Assembly: GCA_946497905.1 (NCBI GenBank)
Contig: CAMMMI010000017.1
Coordinates: 1-22,742, forward strand
DNA: 22,742 nt
Direction: 5' to 3'
Source of the DNA: an uncultured Clostridium sp.
Lineage (GTDB): Bacteria; Bacillota; Clostridia; TANB77; CAG-508
In this document: in pieces, positions 1 to 6,943 of the stretch
Layout of the letters: each line of letters starts with the position of its first letter
Position numbering within the stretch: the first letter of the stretch is position 1
Position numbers and translations under genes: made by a program
The notes under the pieces: generated by a model
Databases searched by the model: none
Seen by the model: only the letters and a program-made list of their open reading frames with translations
What the model was told of the DNA's origin: nothing

Positions 1-114
1 GACATTCCCTCACCTTCTTCCACTCATTCGCTTCATTTTCAATTTTTAGCCTTTTAAAATTGTTTTTAGTATCACTTTATATCTTTTTTGATGTAGATAA
101 AAAATTTCCATTAA

Positions 115-149
115 AAAATCGCTTTAGATTTTTGGTCTAAAACGATTTT
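115..149 (-). terminator. Rho-independent terminator of the KilA-N gene
   Basis: Two 14-base arms (115-128 and 136-149) pair around a 7-base loop, with a single G-T pair when read on the minus strand. The minus-strand transcript then runs into a short U-tract. It lies about 40 bases past the KilA-N stop codon and points the right way. Confidence 0.7.
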
Positions 150-161
150 ATTTTTGAATTG

Positions 162-175
162 TCCAGACGTCTGGA
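162..175. promoter_or_regulatory. 14-bp perfect palindrome just past the KilA-N gene
   Basis: TCCAGACGTCTGGA is a perfect 14-bp palindrome and is GC-rich against an AT-rich background. It sits between the KilA-N stop codon and its terminator. It has no loop, so it reads more naturally as a protein-binding DNA site than as an RNA hairpin. Its function is unknown. Confidence 0.4.
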
Positions 176-189
176 TTATTTAAAATATT

Positions 190-1086
190 TTATTTTGAAT
201 TTTTATCTTTAAGTTTCAATATTTTATTTTCATTTATTTCATTTTGCATACTTTCTAATTCTTTTATTCCTTTATTATCTTCTAAAACTCTCATCTGTCT
301 TCTTGCTGACTCATTTAATTTTATTAACCTTTCACTTTGTGGTACTCCTGCATTGATTAATTCTGCATTTGTATTTTCTAAATTACTTAAAATAACTAAA
401 TGAAGTAAATCAGTAAAATCTCTGATATTTCCTTTTTCAGCTAATTCTGGATTTTGTGTTCTCCACTGTTTAGCTGTCATTCCAAATAATGCAACATTTA
501 ATACATCTGCTTCTTCTGCATAAGCATATCTTTTTTGTTCTTCTGTTAAAATTGGAACGATGTTTGTTTTTACTGCATCAGTATGTACTAAATAATTTAC
601 CTTTGATAATACTCTATTAGCATGCCATTCAATTTTATATTGATATGCTTCATTTTTCTTTAGTCTTTCAAATTCTTGAATTAAATACAATTTAAATTCT
701 GGAGATAGCCAACTTGCAAACTCAAATGCTATATCACTATGTGCAAATGTTCCTCCATTATTTCCAGACTTTGATATAATACCAATAGCATTTGTTTCTT
801 TTATCCATTTTTGTGGCGACATATAAAAACTATGTTTACCTGCTTCATTCTCAAAGGTCTCGAATTCGTGACCTTTGAAATTTTCATTATTAAGTTTTTC
901 CCATAATCCTAAATATGAAATTACATCTTTATTTCTCATCCACGCTTGTACTGGTATTTTAGGTTCTTCTGGATTTGCATATCTTGCTAAATCAGTTAAT
1001 GAAATATATTCCTTATTATTTATTCTTATAACATTCACTTTATTGTTTTCAACATATATTTCTGTTTTTATAATATCTTTGTTCAT
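190..1086 (-). CDS. KilA-N domain DNA-binding protein
   Basis: A 298-residue protein of the KilA-N family found in phages, prophages and bacterial chromosomes, probably a sequence-specific DNA-binding protein. The N-terminal half (about residues 15-145) has the family look: YISLTDLARYAN near 27-38, then a WIKETNAIGI segment, GGTFAHSDIAFEFASWLSP, and an FKLYLIQEFERL helix. The second half (about 150-270) is a helical region with ADVLNVALFGMTAKQWR, typical of the Firmicutes and Bacteroidetes branch. The start at 1086 has AGAAGG placed 8-9 bases upstream. The gene stands alone with its own promoter and terminator. No phage structural or integrase genes are visible nearby. Related KilA-N proteins act as antirepressors or, in the case of BstA, as prophage abortive-infection factors. 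Which of these applies here is not shown. Residues 70-79 are encoded by a 28-bp near-palindrome that is repeated upstream of the gene. Confidence 0.8.
   Translation of the reverse strand: MNKDIIKTEIYVENNKVNVIRINNKEYISLTDLARYANPEEPKIPVQAWMRNKDVISYLGLWEKLNNENFKGHEFETFENEAGKHSFYMSPQKWIKETNAIGIISKSGNNGGTFAHSDIAFEFASWLSPEFKLYLIQEFERLKKNEAYQYKIEWHANRVLSKVNYLVHTDAVKTNIVPILTEEQKRYAYAEEADVLNVALFGMTAKQWRTQNPELAEKGNIRDFTDLLHLVILSNLENTNAELINAGVPQSERLIKLNESARRQMRVLEDNKGIKELESMQNEINENKILKLKDKNSK
851..878. repeat. 28-bp near-palindrome inside the KilA-N gene (copy 1)
   Basis: TCAAAGGTC and GACCTTTGA arms flank a CGAATTCG core, so only one base pair of the 28-bp symmetry is broken on each side. It encodes residues 70-79 in the N-terminal domain. 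The copy at 1212-1239 differs at one position. Confidence 0.75.
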
Positions 1087-1104
1087 ATATTTTACCTTCT
1101 TTCT

Positions 1105-1131
1105 AATTGTGCAAATGACATCTGCACAATT
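1105..1131. promoter_or_regulatory. Inverted repeat in the KilA-N leader
   Basis: Perfect 9-bp arms, AATTGTGCA (1105-1113) and TGCACAATT (1123-1131), are separated by 9 bases. The dyad lies between the predicted transcription start (about 1143) and the ribosome binding site of the KilA-N gene. It is placed to act as an operator for autoregulation or as a leader hairpin. Confidence 0.55.
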
Positions 1132-1149
1132 TATTTTCTGTTAAACTGC

Positions 1150-1178
1150 ATTATATCATCTATTTTCAAATTTTTCAT
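1150..1178 (-). promoter_or_regulatory. Promoter of the KilA-N gene
   Basis: A perfect minus-strand -10 box TATAAT (1150-1155) lies 17 bases from a -35 box ATGAAA (1173-1178), which matches TTGACA at four of six positions. The predicted start is near 1143, giving a leader of about 57 bases. Confidence 0.55.
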
Positions 1179-1211
1179 TAAAAATCTCAAAAAAGACAAT
1201 TTTTTTATTTT

Positions 1212-1239
1212 TCAAAGGTCTCGAATTTGTGACCTTTGA
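1212..1239. repeat. 28-bp near-palindrome upstream of the KilA-N promoter (copy 2)
   Basis: This is the same dyad as 851-878 with one base changed (T for C in the core). It lies about 70-95 bases upstream of the predicted KilA-N transcription start. On the minus strand the similarity to the gene extends a few bases past both ends of the palindrome. Confidence 0.75.
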
Positions 1240-1324
1240 ATTTTACACATATATAATCTTTTTTTGATTCATTATTTTCTATATAATTCTAAATTTCTTT
1301 TAACTTTAACTATTATTATAAAAT

Positions 1325-1359
1325 AAAAAAAATGAAGTTGTATTTTTTACAAATTCATT
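1325..1359 (-). terminator. Rho-independent terminator of the pilin-remnant unit
   Basis: On the minus strand, 11-base arms (1349-1359 and 1331-1341, one mismatch) enclose a 7-base loop and are followed by a run of Us (1325-1330). It lies about 30 bases past the stop codon of the small prepilin-like ORF. Confidence 0.6.
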
Positions 1360-1387
1360 TTCTAAATATGTGAAAATTTTATTTTTA

Positions 1388-1516
1388 CTAAATTGTTGTT
1401 AGGAGGAAACCTTTGCTATTACTACATTTTATTTTTTCGTCATAAGAGAACAAAATTGTAATAACAAGAGCTATTAATGTTATACCTCCATTTTTTAATT
1501 CTTTTCCTTTTTTCAT
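1388..1516 (-). pseudogene. Truncated prepilin-like protein (42 codons)
   Basis: A short reading frame begins with an AGGTGATG ribosome binding site and encodes MKKGKELKNGGITLIALVIT, then a further 22 residues. The lysine-rich start, the glycine pair and the ITLIALVIT hydrophobic segment match the prepilin-type leader of the large repeat protein at 13470-15014. The similarity stops after about 20 residues. The hydrophobic helix is cut short, and a polar tail unlike any pilin follows before a TAG stop. The unit keeps a good promoter (1639-1667) and a terminator (1325-1359), so it may still be transcribed. It is most likely a decayed pilin-like gene. A real small membrane peptide is the alternative. 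Confidence 0.6.
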
Positions 1517-1638
1517 TTACATCACCTTTCTTTTGTTTTATTTTCATAAATTATATATAAACAAATTTTTTTAATCAATCTTTTTATGATTTTTGCTGTG
1601 CTTTTATTTACATAATTTATGTTTTAATTATCATTAAC

Positions 1639-1667
1639 ATTGTATATTTTATTCACTATTATGTCAA
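1639..1667 (-). promoter_or_regulatory. Promoter of the pilin-remnant unit
   Basis: Minus-strand -35 TTGACA (1662-1667, perfect) and -10 TACAAT (1639-1644, five of six) are 17 bases apart. The predicted start is near 1632, giving a long leader of about 115 bases before the ATG at 1516. Confidence 0.65.
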
Positions 1668-1687
1668 TATTTTTATAGAAAATTTTG

Positions 1688-1761
1688 ATTTTAAATGTTA
1701 CAATCCACGGTTATATAGATGTACCATGTTCTATATAACCGTGGATTGTAACATTTAAAAT
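1688..1761. repeat. 74-bp near-palindrome with perfect 32-bp arms
   Basis: Arms 1688-1719 and 1730-1761 are exact reverse complements around a 10-base loop (1720-1729). The arm centre contains CCACGG, unusually GC-rich for this region. It lies between greA and the pilin-remnant promoter. It could be the greA transcript end, a miniature inverted-repeat element or a structured RNA. There is no good U-tract on the minus side. Confidence 0.85.
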
Positions 1762-1763
1762 TA

Positions 1764-1780
1764 TAAAAAGTCACTTTTTA
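1764..1780. other. Short dyad just past greA
   Basis: TAAAAAGT and ACTTTTTA flank a single central base. In RNA this gives a short AAAAAG/CUUUUU stem followed by an A/U-rich stretch, so it may act as a weak greA terminator together with the larger palindrome next to it. Confidence 0.35.
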
Positions 1781-1784
1781 ATGA

Positions 1785-2261
1785 TTATTTTTTGATTGAT
1801 AAGATTTTGTATTTCATTATTCCCGCTGGTGCTTTTACTTCAACAACATTATTTTTCTTTGCTCCAAGTAAAGCTTTTCCTAAAGGTGATTCATTTGATA
1901 TTTTATTTTCTGCTAAGCTTACCTCTGTAGATCCAACTATTGTGTAATCTATTTTTTCGTCAAATTCCATATCTAAAACTTTTACTGTATTACCTATTTG
2001 TACTGTTTCTGTGTCTATTTCTTTTTCATTTATTATTTTAGCATTTCTTAATTTGTTTTCTAATTCTACTATTTTTACTTCATTTTCTGCCTGTGCTGTT
2101 TTTGCTTCATCATATTCAGAATTTTCTGATAAATCTCCAAATCCTAATGCTACTTTTATTCTATCAGCTATTTCAGCTCTTTTTTCTGTTTTTAAAAAAT
2201 TTAATTCATTTTCAAGATTATTATATCCTTCTTGTGTTAATATTACTTCCTTTTCTTCCAT
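1785..2261 (-). CDS. greA: Transcription elongation factor GreA
   Basis: GreA binds the secondary channel of RNA polymerase and stimulates cleavage of backtracked RNA, freeing stalled complexes. The 158-residue length is the family's usual size. The N-terminal coiled coil (about residues 1-75) carries the GDLSENSEYDEAK tip (42-54), whose acidic Asp43 and Glu46 hold the catalytic magnesium. The C-terminal globular domain (about 80-158) has the typical SPLGKALLGAKKNNVVEV segment. The start at 2261 is supported by AAGGAGG about 9 bases upstream. It has its own promoter (2302-2330), partly embedded in the hairpin at the end of pgsA, and is followed by dyads at 1764-1780 and 1688-1761. Confidence 0.95.
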   Translation of the reverse strand: MEEKEVILTQEGYNNLENELNFLKTEKRAEIADRIKVALGFGDLSENSEYDEAKTAQAENEVKIVELENKLRNAKIINEKEIDTETVQIGNTVKVLDMEFDEKIDYTIVGSTEVSLAENKISNESPLGKALLGAKKNNVVEVKAPAGIMKYKILSIKK

Positions 2262-2301
2262 CTTGTGTCTCCTCCTTAATTCTTTTTAAAAATACTTATA
2301 T

Positions 2302-2330
2302 ATATTACGGCACAAAATCAAATTTGTCAA
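2302..2330 (-). promoter_or_regulatory. Promoter of greA
   Basis: A perfect minus-strand -35 TTGACA (2325-2330) lies 17 bases from TAATAT (2302-2307, four of six). The predicted start is near 2295, about 34 bases before the ATG. The -35 box falls in the loop and inner arm of the pgsA 3' hairpin. Confidence 0.65.
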
Positions 2331-2345
2331 TACAAATTTGATTTT
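2314..2345. terminator. Hairpin overlapping the pgsA stop codon
   Basis: Perfect 13-bp arms (2314-2326 and 2333-2345) surround a 6-base loop. The right arm contains part of the pgsA stop codon. Only four Us follow on the minus strand, so termination there may be partial. The plus side is more U-rich. Confidence 0.5.
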
Positions 2346-2934
2346 ATTTTAATAATTCTTTGGAATTCTTCATATAATCTATTCCAGAAAATATCGTTGC
2401 TATAACTTGAATAATCATCATTAATGTTACTATAAAGTTTAATACTAAGTCTCCACCTTGCAATGTTCCTGTAAAGCAATCTCCAAAAGCATTTAAATCT
2501 AAAAATGCTAAAATTATTGCAATCATTTGTGTTACTGTTTTTAGTTTTCCCCATTTTGAAGCTGATATTACTTTTCCACCTTTTTCTACTGCAATTAGTC
2601 TATATCCTGATACCATAAATTCTCTTGCTAGTACAATAATTGGTATCCAAGCTGGTAATTTTGCCATTTCAACTAACATTATCATTGCTGTTAATACTAG
2701 TATTTTGTCTGCTAGTGGATCTAAGAATTTACCAAATGTAGTTACTTGATTTTTTGATCTTGCTATATATCCATCTAATTTATCTGTTATTGATGCTATT
2801 ATAAATATTATATCTATAATTATATATTCTATTGGTATTCCCAAAAATCTACCTTCTATACTAAAAAACGGTATTATTACCATTAGTGGTACTAGTATTA
2901 TTCTGAATATGGTTAGTTTATTTGCTAAATTCAT
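2344..2934 (-). CDS. pgsA: CDP-diacylglycerol-glycerol-3-phosphate 3-phosphatidyltransferase
   Basis: This inner-membrane enzyme makes phosphatidylglycerol phosphate from CDP-diacylglycerol and glycerol 3-phosphate, the committed step to phosphatidylglycerol and cardiolipin. The 196-residue protein shows the complete CDP-alcohol phosphatidyltransferase signature at residues 51-76: Asp51, Asp54-Gly55, Ala58-Arg59, Gly68, Asp72 and Asp76 at exact spacing. Several hydrophobic segments (about 7-25, 35-50, 76-90, 95-110, 135-145, 165-185) fit a six-helix membrane protein. The N-terminal ANKLTIFRIILVP is typical of PgsA. The ribosome binding site AGAAGGG is about 13 bases from the ATG, rather far. 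It lies 98 bases after the S41 protease gene and may be cotranscribed with it. The hairpin 2314-2345 overlaps its stop codon. Confidence 0.92.
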   Translation of the reverse strand: MNLANKLTIFRIILVPLMVIIPFFSIEGRFLGIPIEYIIIDIIFIIASITDKLDGYIARSKNQVTTFGKFLDPLADKILVLTAMIMLVEMAKLPAWIPIIVLAREFMVSGYRLIAVEKGGKVISASKWGKLKTVTQMIAIILAFLDLNAFGDCFTGTLQGGDLVLNFIVTLMMIIQVIATIFSGIDYMKNSKELLK

Positions 2935-3032
2935 TATTCAATCATTCCCTTCTAATACTCTACACTAAACTATATAATTTTATATTATCATATTTTTTAG
3001 TTTACTATAATTATATTTCTATAATATAAAAT

Positions 3033-4244
3033 TTATTTCAACATCTCAATAGCTTTTTGTAGTTGTGTATCATCTTTTTCATCCACATTTAATATATTTT
3101 CTACTGTGTCTGGCAATTCTACTGTTTCATTTGGTTCTATTCCAACATTATTAATCTCTGTTTTATTTGGTGTTAAGTATTTTTGTGATGTAATTTTTAA
3201 TCCACTACCATCTGATAATGTTAATAATTCTTGTATTACACCTTTTCCATATGTTTTTGTACCTACTATTTTTGCTTTTCCTAAATCTTTTAATGCTCCT
3301 GCTAATATTTCTGATGAACTTGCTGTATTTTCATTTACAAGTATTACTATTGGCATATTTATAATTGGATCACTATCAGATTTTTTTATTTCTTCTTTAT
3401 CGTTTTTATCTACTTCATATAATAATACTGATCCTTTGTCAGCTATATAACCTGCTATTTCTAATGCTTGATCTACAAGTCCTCCACCATTATTTCTTAA
3501 GTCAATTATTAATGATTTTATATTACTTTTTTGCAATTCTTCAAATTTATTTTTAAATTCTTCTGCTGTATTTTCGTCAAAAGATGTAAATTCAATATAT
3601 CCTATATTATTTTCTAATACTTTTCCTTCTACTGGATTTACTATTATATTTTCTCTTTTTATTTCAAAATTTAAAGTTTCAGTTCCTCTCAAAATTTCTA
3701 ATTTAACTGTAGTTCCTTCTTCTCCTTTTATCTTAGTAGCTGCTATAGAATTGTCTTCTCCTGTATAGCTTTCCCCATTTATTTTTAATATATAATCACC
3801 TGGTAATATTCCAGCTTTTTCTGCTGGACTTCCTTTTATTGGAGATAATACCATAATTTTGTTTGTTTCTGTGTCATTTACCATATATATTCCTATTCCT
3901 ACAAAATTTCCCATTGTGTCTTGCATATATTCTTCCATATCATCTTTAGAAATATATTCAGTATATTTATCTCCTAGACCTTCTATGTATCCTGCTATTG
4001 CTCCTTCTTTTAATTCTTCTTCTTTTACTTCGCCTAAATAATATTTATCTATTAATGTTCTATACTTTTTTAATTCATCTTCTATACTACTATTTTCAGA
4101 TGATGAATTTATCAATAAATTAACATTGTTTCCATTTGTAAAATATTGATAAAAACCTATTGATGTTATCAAAAAAGTTATAAAGGCTACTAATATGACT
4201 AACATTATTATTTTATAGATTTTTGTTTTTTTATTTTCTTCCAT
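3033..4244 (-). CDS. ctpB: S41 family C-terminal processing protease (CtpA/CtpB type)
   Basis: A membrane-anchored, outward-facing serine protease with a PDZ domain that trims exported or envelope proteins. Its 403 residues show an N-terminal anchor (about 11-33), a helical linker, a PDZ domain (about 105-195, with GIGIY and SPAEKAGILPGD) and the S41 catalytic domain (about 200-375). The catalytic set is visible as Ser309 in TASSSE, Lys334 in TYGKG and Gln338, the Ser-Lys-Gln arrangement known for CtpB. In B. subtilis, ctpB also lies beside ftsEX, and CtpB helps trigger pro-sigma-K processing in sporulation. That parallel fits the pro-sequence on SigK here, but the substrate in this organism is inferred. 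AGAAAGGA lies about 12 bases before the ATG. Confidence 0.9.
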   Translation of the reverse strand: MEENKKTKIYKIIMLVILVAFITFLITSIGFYQYFTNGNNVNLLINSSSENSSIEDELKKYRTLIDKYYLGEVKEEELKEGAIAGYIEGLGDKYTEYISKDDMEEYMQDTMGNFVGIGIYMVNDTETNKIMVLSPIKGSPAEKAGILPGDYILKINGESYTGEDNSIAATKIKGEEGTTVKLEILRGTETLNFEIKRENIIVNPVEGKVLENNIGYIEFTSFDENTAEEFKNKFEELQKSNIKSLIIDLRNNGGGLVDQALEIAGYIADKGSVLLYEVDKNDKEEIKKSDSDPIINMPIVILVNENTASSSEILAGALKDLGKAKIVGTKTYGKGVIQELLTLSDGSGLKITSQKYLTPNKTEINNVGIEPNETVELPDTVENILNVDEKDDTQLQKAIEMLK

Positions 4245-4270
4245 AATTAATTGAATTCCTTTCTATTGTT

Positions 4271-4301
4271 GTTATAGGAAAACCTTAACTTTTTCTATAA
4301 C
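4271..4301. promoter_or_regulatory. Inverted repeat upstream of the S41 protease gene
   Basis: Twelve-base arms, GTTATAGGAAAA (4271-4282) and 4290-4301, match at 11 of 12 positions around a 7-base spacer. The repeat lies 27-57 bases upstream of the protease start, where it could be an operator, a leader hairpin or the end of the upstream transcript. Confidence 0.4.
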
Positions 4302-4340
4302 ATAACAAACTTACCTAAATCTAATTTATTTAATATGAAC

Positions 4341-4378
4341 GGGCGGAAAGCCTTCCGCCCATACATATATATATGTAT
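4341..4378. terminator. GC-rich hairpin after the ftsEX-hydrolase operon
   Basis: GGGCGGAA (4341-4348) and TTCCGCCC (4353-4360) form an 8-bp GC-rich stem with a 4-base loop. Next to it is an 18-bp AT palindrome (4361-4378). It lies right after the last M23 gene and probably ends or weakens that operon transcript, though a clean U-tract is missing on the minus side. Confidence 0.5.
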
Positions 4379-4396
4379 ATTTTCTATTTATTATTA

Positions 4397-5632
4397 CTAT
4401 GGTAAATAATTCATAGGGTTTCTTCTACAATCATATGTTCCTGGACTTACTCTTACTTCAAAGTGTAGATGTGGTCCTGATGAGTTTCCCGTACTTCCAA
4501 CATTCATTATTTGTTGACCTTGTTTTACACGTTGCCCTTCTGAAACTCTTATAGATCCTGCTTGTCCATGTGCATATAATGTATATAGTCCATTATCATG
4601 TAATATAATTACATAATTTCCATAACTGGTTGTTAAAGCTTTAGCTGTATATACAATTCCATCTGCTACCGCATATACTGGTTGTCCATTTATTCCTCCT
4701 GAACCAAAGTCAACTGCTCCATGATATTGTCCACTTGAGTAATATAATTGTGTTGTAATTCTTGTGTATCCACTTGGTACTGGATATATAAATCCTGATG
4801 AACTTACAGCTCCTCCACCTGTTGAAGTTCCACCATTCGAACTACTTGAATTTGAAGAATTATTTTGTTGTTGTTGCTTTTTGTATTCTTCTAATTTTCT
4901 TCTCATTTCTGCTTCTTTTTGTTTTATTTCAGCATCAATTGATTTATTTGCTTCAGTTAGTTCATCTATTTGGCTTTGAATTGCTTTCTCATCTGCTGTT
5001 AGTTTAGTAACATATTGATCTTTTTCTGATTTTGAACTTTGTAATTGTGTTGAAACACTTTGTTTTTGTGCTTTTGATGTATCTAACTCTTTTTTACTAG
5101 CTTCTAAATTAGTTTTCATCGCTTCTATTTCTTCTTTTTCTTTTTGAATATTATCTAAAAGCTCTGCATCATTTGTTGCTATTTCTGTTACTAAGTAATA
5201 ATTTGAGATTAAGTCAGTAATACTATCAGAAGATAATAATACATCTAAAAATGATGTTTCTCCTGCTTCATAATTTGCTACTAATCTTGCTTCTAAAAGT
5301 TCTTCTTGTTTAGTATAGTCTTCTTGTGCTTTATTTAATTTTTCTTCTGATTCTTGTATTTGATTATTTAAATCTGTTATTTTTGTATTTAGTTCATTTA
5401 TTTGATTTTCATAATCTTGAATCTGTGAAGTAATTTGCTCTATTTCTTTTACTGTCTCACTTTTTTCGGCTTGTATTTCTTCTTTTTGCTGATTTTTTTC
5501 TTCTATTTGTTGCTGATTTTGTTCTTTTTCATTATTAAGTTGTGTTGTAGTTGCTGCTATAGAAAAATTTACCTGAATTAAAATTATTAATATAGTAAAT
5601 ATCCCTATTAGCTTAAACATATATTTTTTCAT
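4397..5632 (-). CDS. Coiled-coil M23 murein hydrolase, PcsB/CwlO-like (copy 1)
   Basis: A secreted peptidoglycan hydrolase, probably an endopeptidase switched on by FtsEX. Its 411 residues comprise a signal peptide (about 1-26), a long Gln/Glu/Lys-rich coiled coil (about 30-250) of the PcsB type, a Ser/Asn/Gly linker (about 255-282) and a LytM/M23 domain (about 283-411). Zinc and catalytic residues are present: His304 and Asp308 in HGAVD, His355 in YAHG, His388 and His390 in HLHFEV. GGAGGG five bases upstream fixes the start at 5632. It is the last of three tandem paralogs downstream of ftsX and is followed by the hairpin 4341-4378. Residues 108-159 are identical to residues 105-156 of copy 2. 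The catalytic domain ends with a DCRRNP segment not found in the other two. Confidence 0.9.
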   Translation of the reverse strand: MKKYMFKLIGIFTILIILIQVNFSIAATTTQLNNEKEQNQQQIEEKNQQKEEIQAEKSETVKEIEQITSQIQDYENQINELNTKITDLNNQIQESEEKLNKAQEDYTKQEELLEARLVANYEAGETSFLDVLLSSDSITDLISNYYLVTEIATNDAELLDNIQKEKEEIEAMKTNLEASKKELDTSKAQKQSVSTQLQSSKSEKDQYVTKLTADEKAIQSQIDELTEANKSIDAEIKQKEAEMRRKLEEYKKQQQQNNSSNSSSSNGGTSTGGGAVSSSGFIYPVPSGYTRITTQLYYSSGQYHGAVDFGSGGINGQPVYAVADGIVYTAKALTTSYGNYVIILHDNGLYTLYAHGQAGSIRVSEGQRVKQGQQIMNVGSTGNSSGPHLHFEVRVSPGTYDCRRNPMNYLP

Positions 5633-5681
5633 AAGTTCCCTCCATTATTAATTTATATAAATTTAATTAATAACATTTATA

Positions 5682-6911
5682 TTATGGTAAATAATTTGCT
5701 GGATTTACTGGTGTACCATTTACCCAAACTTCTACATGAAGATGTGCTCCATTAAGTGGACTAGATGGACTTGGTCTTGGGCTTACATTTCCTGTGTTAC
5801 CTACACTCATTATTTGTTGTCCCTGTGAAACATGTTGTCCTGATGATACTAGTCTTGAACCAGGTTTTCCATGTGCATATAATGTCATTGTTCCATCTTG
5901 ATGATCTATTATTATATATTCTCCATAACTTCTATAAGATCCTACATAGTTACCATCTGAACCATAATTAGGTATGCCTCCTGTTAAAGTTGTTGATACA
6001 TAAACAACTCCTGCTTTAGCTGCTAGTACTGGTTTTCCGTATATTCCTGAACCACTATAGTCTGCACCTGTATGGCCTGAATATCCATACCATCCACATG
6101 TTATGCTATACCCTGAAACTGGTCTTATAAATCCACTTGCACTTGGTGATGATGGTTTTGAACTACTTCCACCTGATGAATTTTGTGAATTATATTTTTT
6201 AGCTTGTTCTTGAATTTGCTTTCTAATTGACGCCTTGTCTGCTTCAAATTCTTCTATCTCATTTTGTGTTTGTTTTTCACTTTCTGATAATTGTGCCACA
6301 TATGTATCTTTTTCAGATTTTGAACTTTGCAATTGTGTTGCAACACTTTGCTTTTCTGCTTTTGATGTATCTAATTCTTTTTTGCTTTTTTCTAGTTCTT
6401 GTTTTGCTTTTTCAATCTCTTCTTTTTCTTTTTGAATTTTTTCTAAAAGTTCTGCGTCATTTGTTGCTATTTCTGTTACTAAATAATAATTCGAAATCAA
6501 GTCAGTAATACTGTCAGAAGACAATAATACATCTAAAAATGATGTTTCTCCTGCTTCATAATTTGCTACTAGCCTTGCTTCTAATAATTCTTCTTGCTTG
6601 TCATAATCTTCTTGTGCTTTTTTTATTTTTTCTTCTGATTCTTGTATTTGATTGTTTAAATCTGTTATTTTTCCGTCTATTTCATCAATTTGTGCCTGAT
6701 AATCATTTATTTTATTTGTCAATTCTTCTACTTGTTTCATAGTCTCTGATTTTTCATTTTGTATATTATTTAATTCCTCTTTTTTCTCTTCTATTTGATT
6801 GTCTATTGCGTCTATATCTTTTTGCGAAACTGCATATGTTAAACTAGTTTGTATTGCTACAATAATCATTATAACTATTATTACAAATATTTTGAGACTT
6901 ACTTTTTTCAT
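5682..6911 (-). CDS. Coiled-coil M23 murein hydrolase, PcsB/CwlO-like (copy 2)
   Basis: Same layout as its neighbours in 409 residues: signal peptide (about 1-27), coiled coil (about 30-242), Ser/Gly/Pro linker (about 243-258) and M23 domain (about 259-409). The zinc-site residues His280 and Asp284 (HTGAD), His347 (YAHG), His390 and His392 (HLHVEV) are all present, so it should be active. The catalytic domain differs from the other copies by a longer loop near 310-330 and a Pro/Ser-rich insertion (376-386) before the last histidine motif, which suggests a different substrate preference. CGGAGG lies 8 bases before the ATG. The gap to copy 3 is 32 bases, consistent with one transcript. The central region shares 52 identical residues with copy 1, a sign of recent duplication or gene conversion. 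Confidence 0.9.
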   Translation of the reverse strand: MKKVSLKIFVIIVIMIIVAIQTSLTYAVSQKDIDAIDNQIEEKKEELNNIQNEKSETMKQVEELTNKINDYQAQIDEIDGKITDLNNQIQESEEKIKKAQEDYDKQEELLEARLVANYEAGETSFLDVLLSSDSITDLISNYYLVTEIATNDAELLEKIQKEKEEIEKAKQELEKSKKELDTSKAEKQSVATQLQSSKSEKDTYVAQLSESEKQTQNEIEEFEADKASIRKQIQEQAKKYNSQNSSGGSSSKPSSPSASGFIRPVSGYSITCGWYGYSGHTGADYSGSGIYGKPVLAAKAGVVYVSTTLTGGIPNYGSDGNYVGSYRSYGEYIIIDHQDGTMTLYAHGKPGSRLVSSGQHVSQGQQIMSVGNTGNVSPRPSPSSPLNGAHLHVEVWVNGTPVNPANYLP

Positions 6912-6943
6912 AAAAACCTCCGTTTTCTACAGTAATTTATGTT

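Noticed and set aside
190..1784. A prophage or prophage remnant around the KilA-N gene
   Set aside because: No integrase, attachment-site repeat, portal, capsid or lysis genes are present on either side; only the single KilA-N gene and a pilin remnant are seen.
2327..2554. A 75-codon minus-strand frame overlapping pgsA
   Set aside because: It lies in another frame of a well-supported gene and has no start signal of its own.
4764..6742. Several open frames on the plus strand opposite the M23 hydrolase genes
   Set aside because: They mirror the Gln/Glu/Lys-rich coiled-coil coding strand, lack ribosome binding sites and give low-complexity Leu/Phe/Ser proteins. They are shadows.
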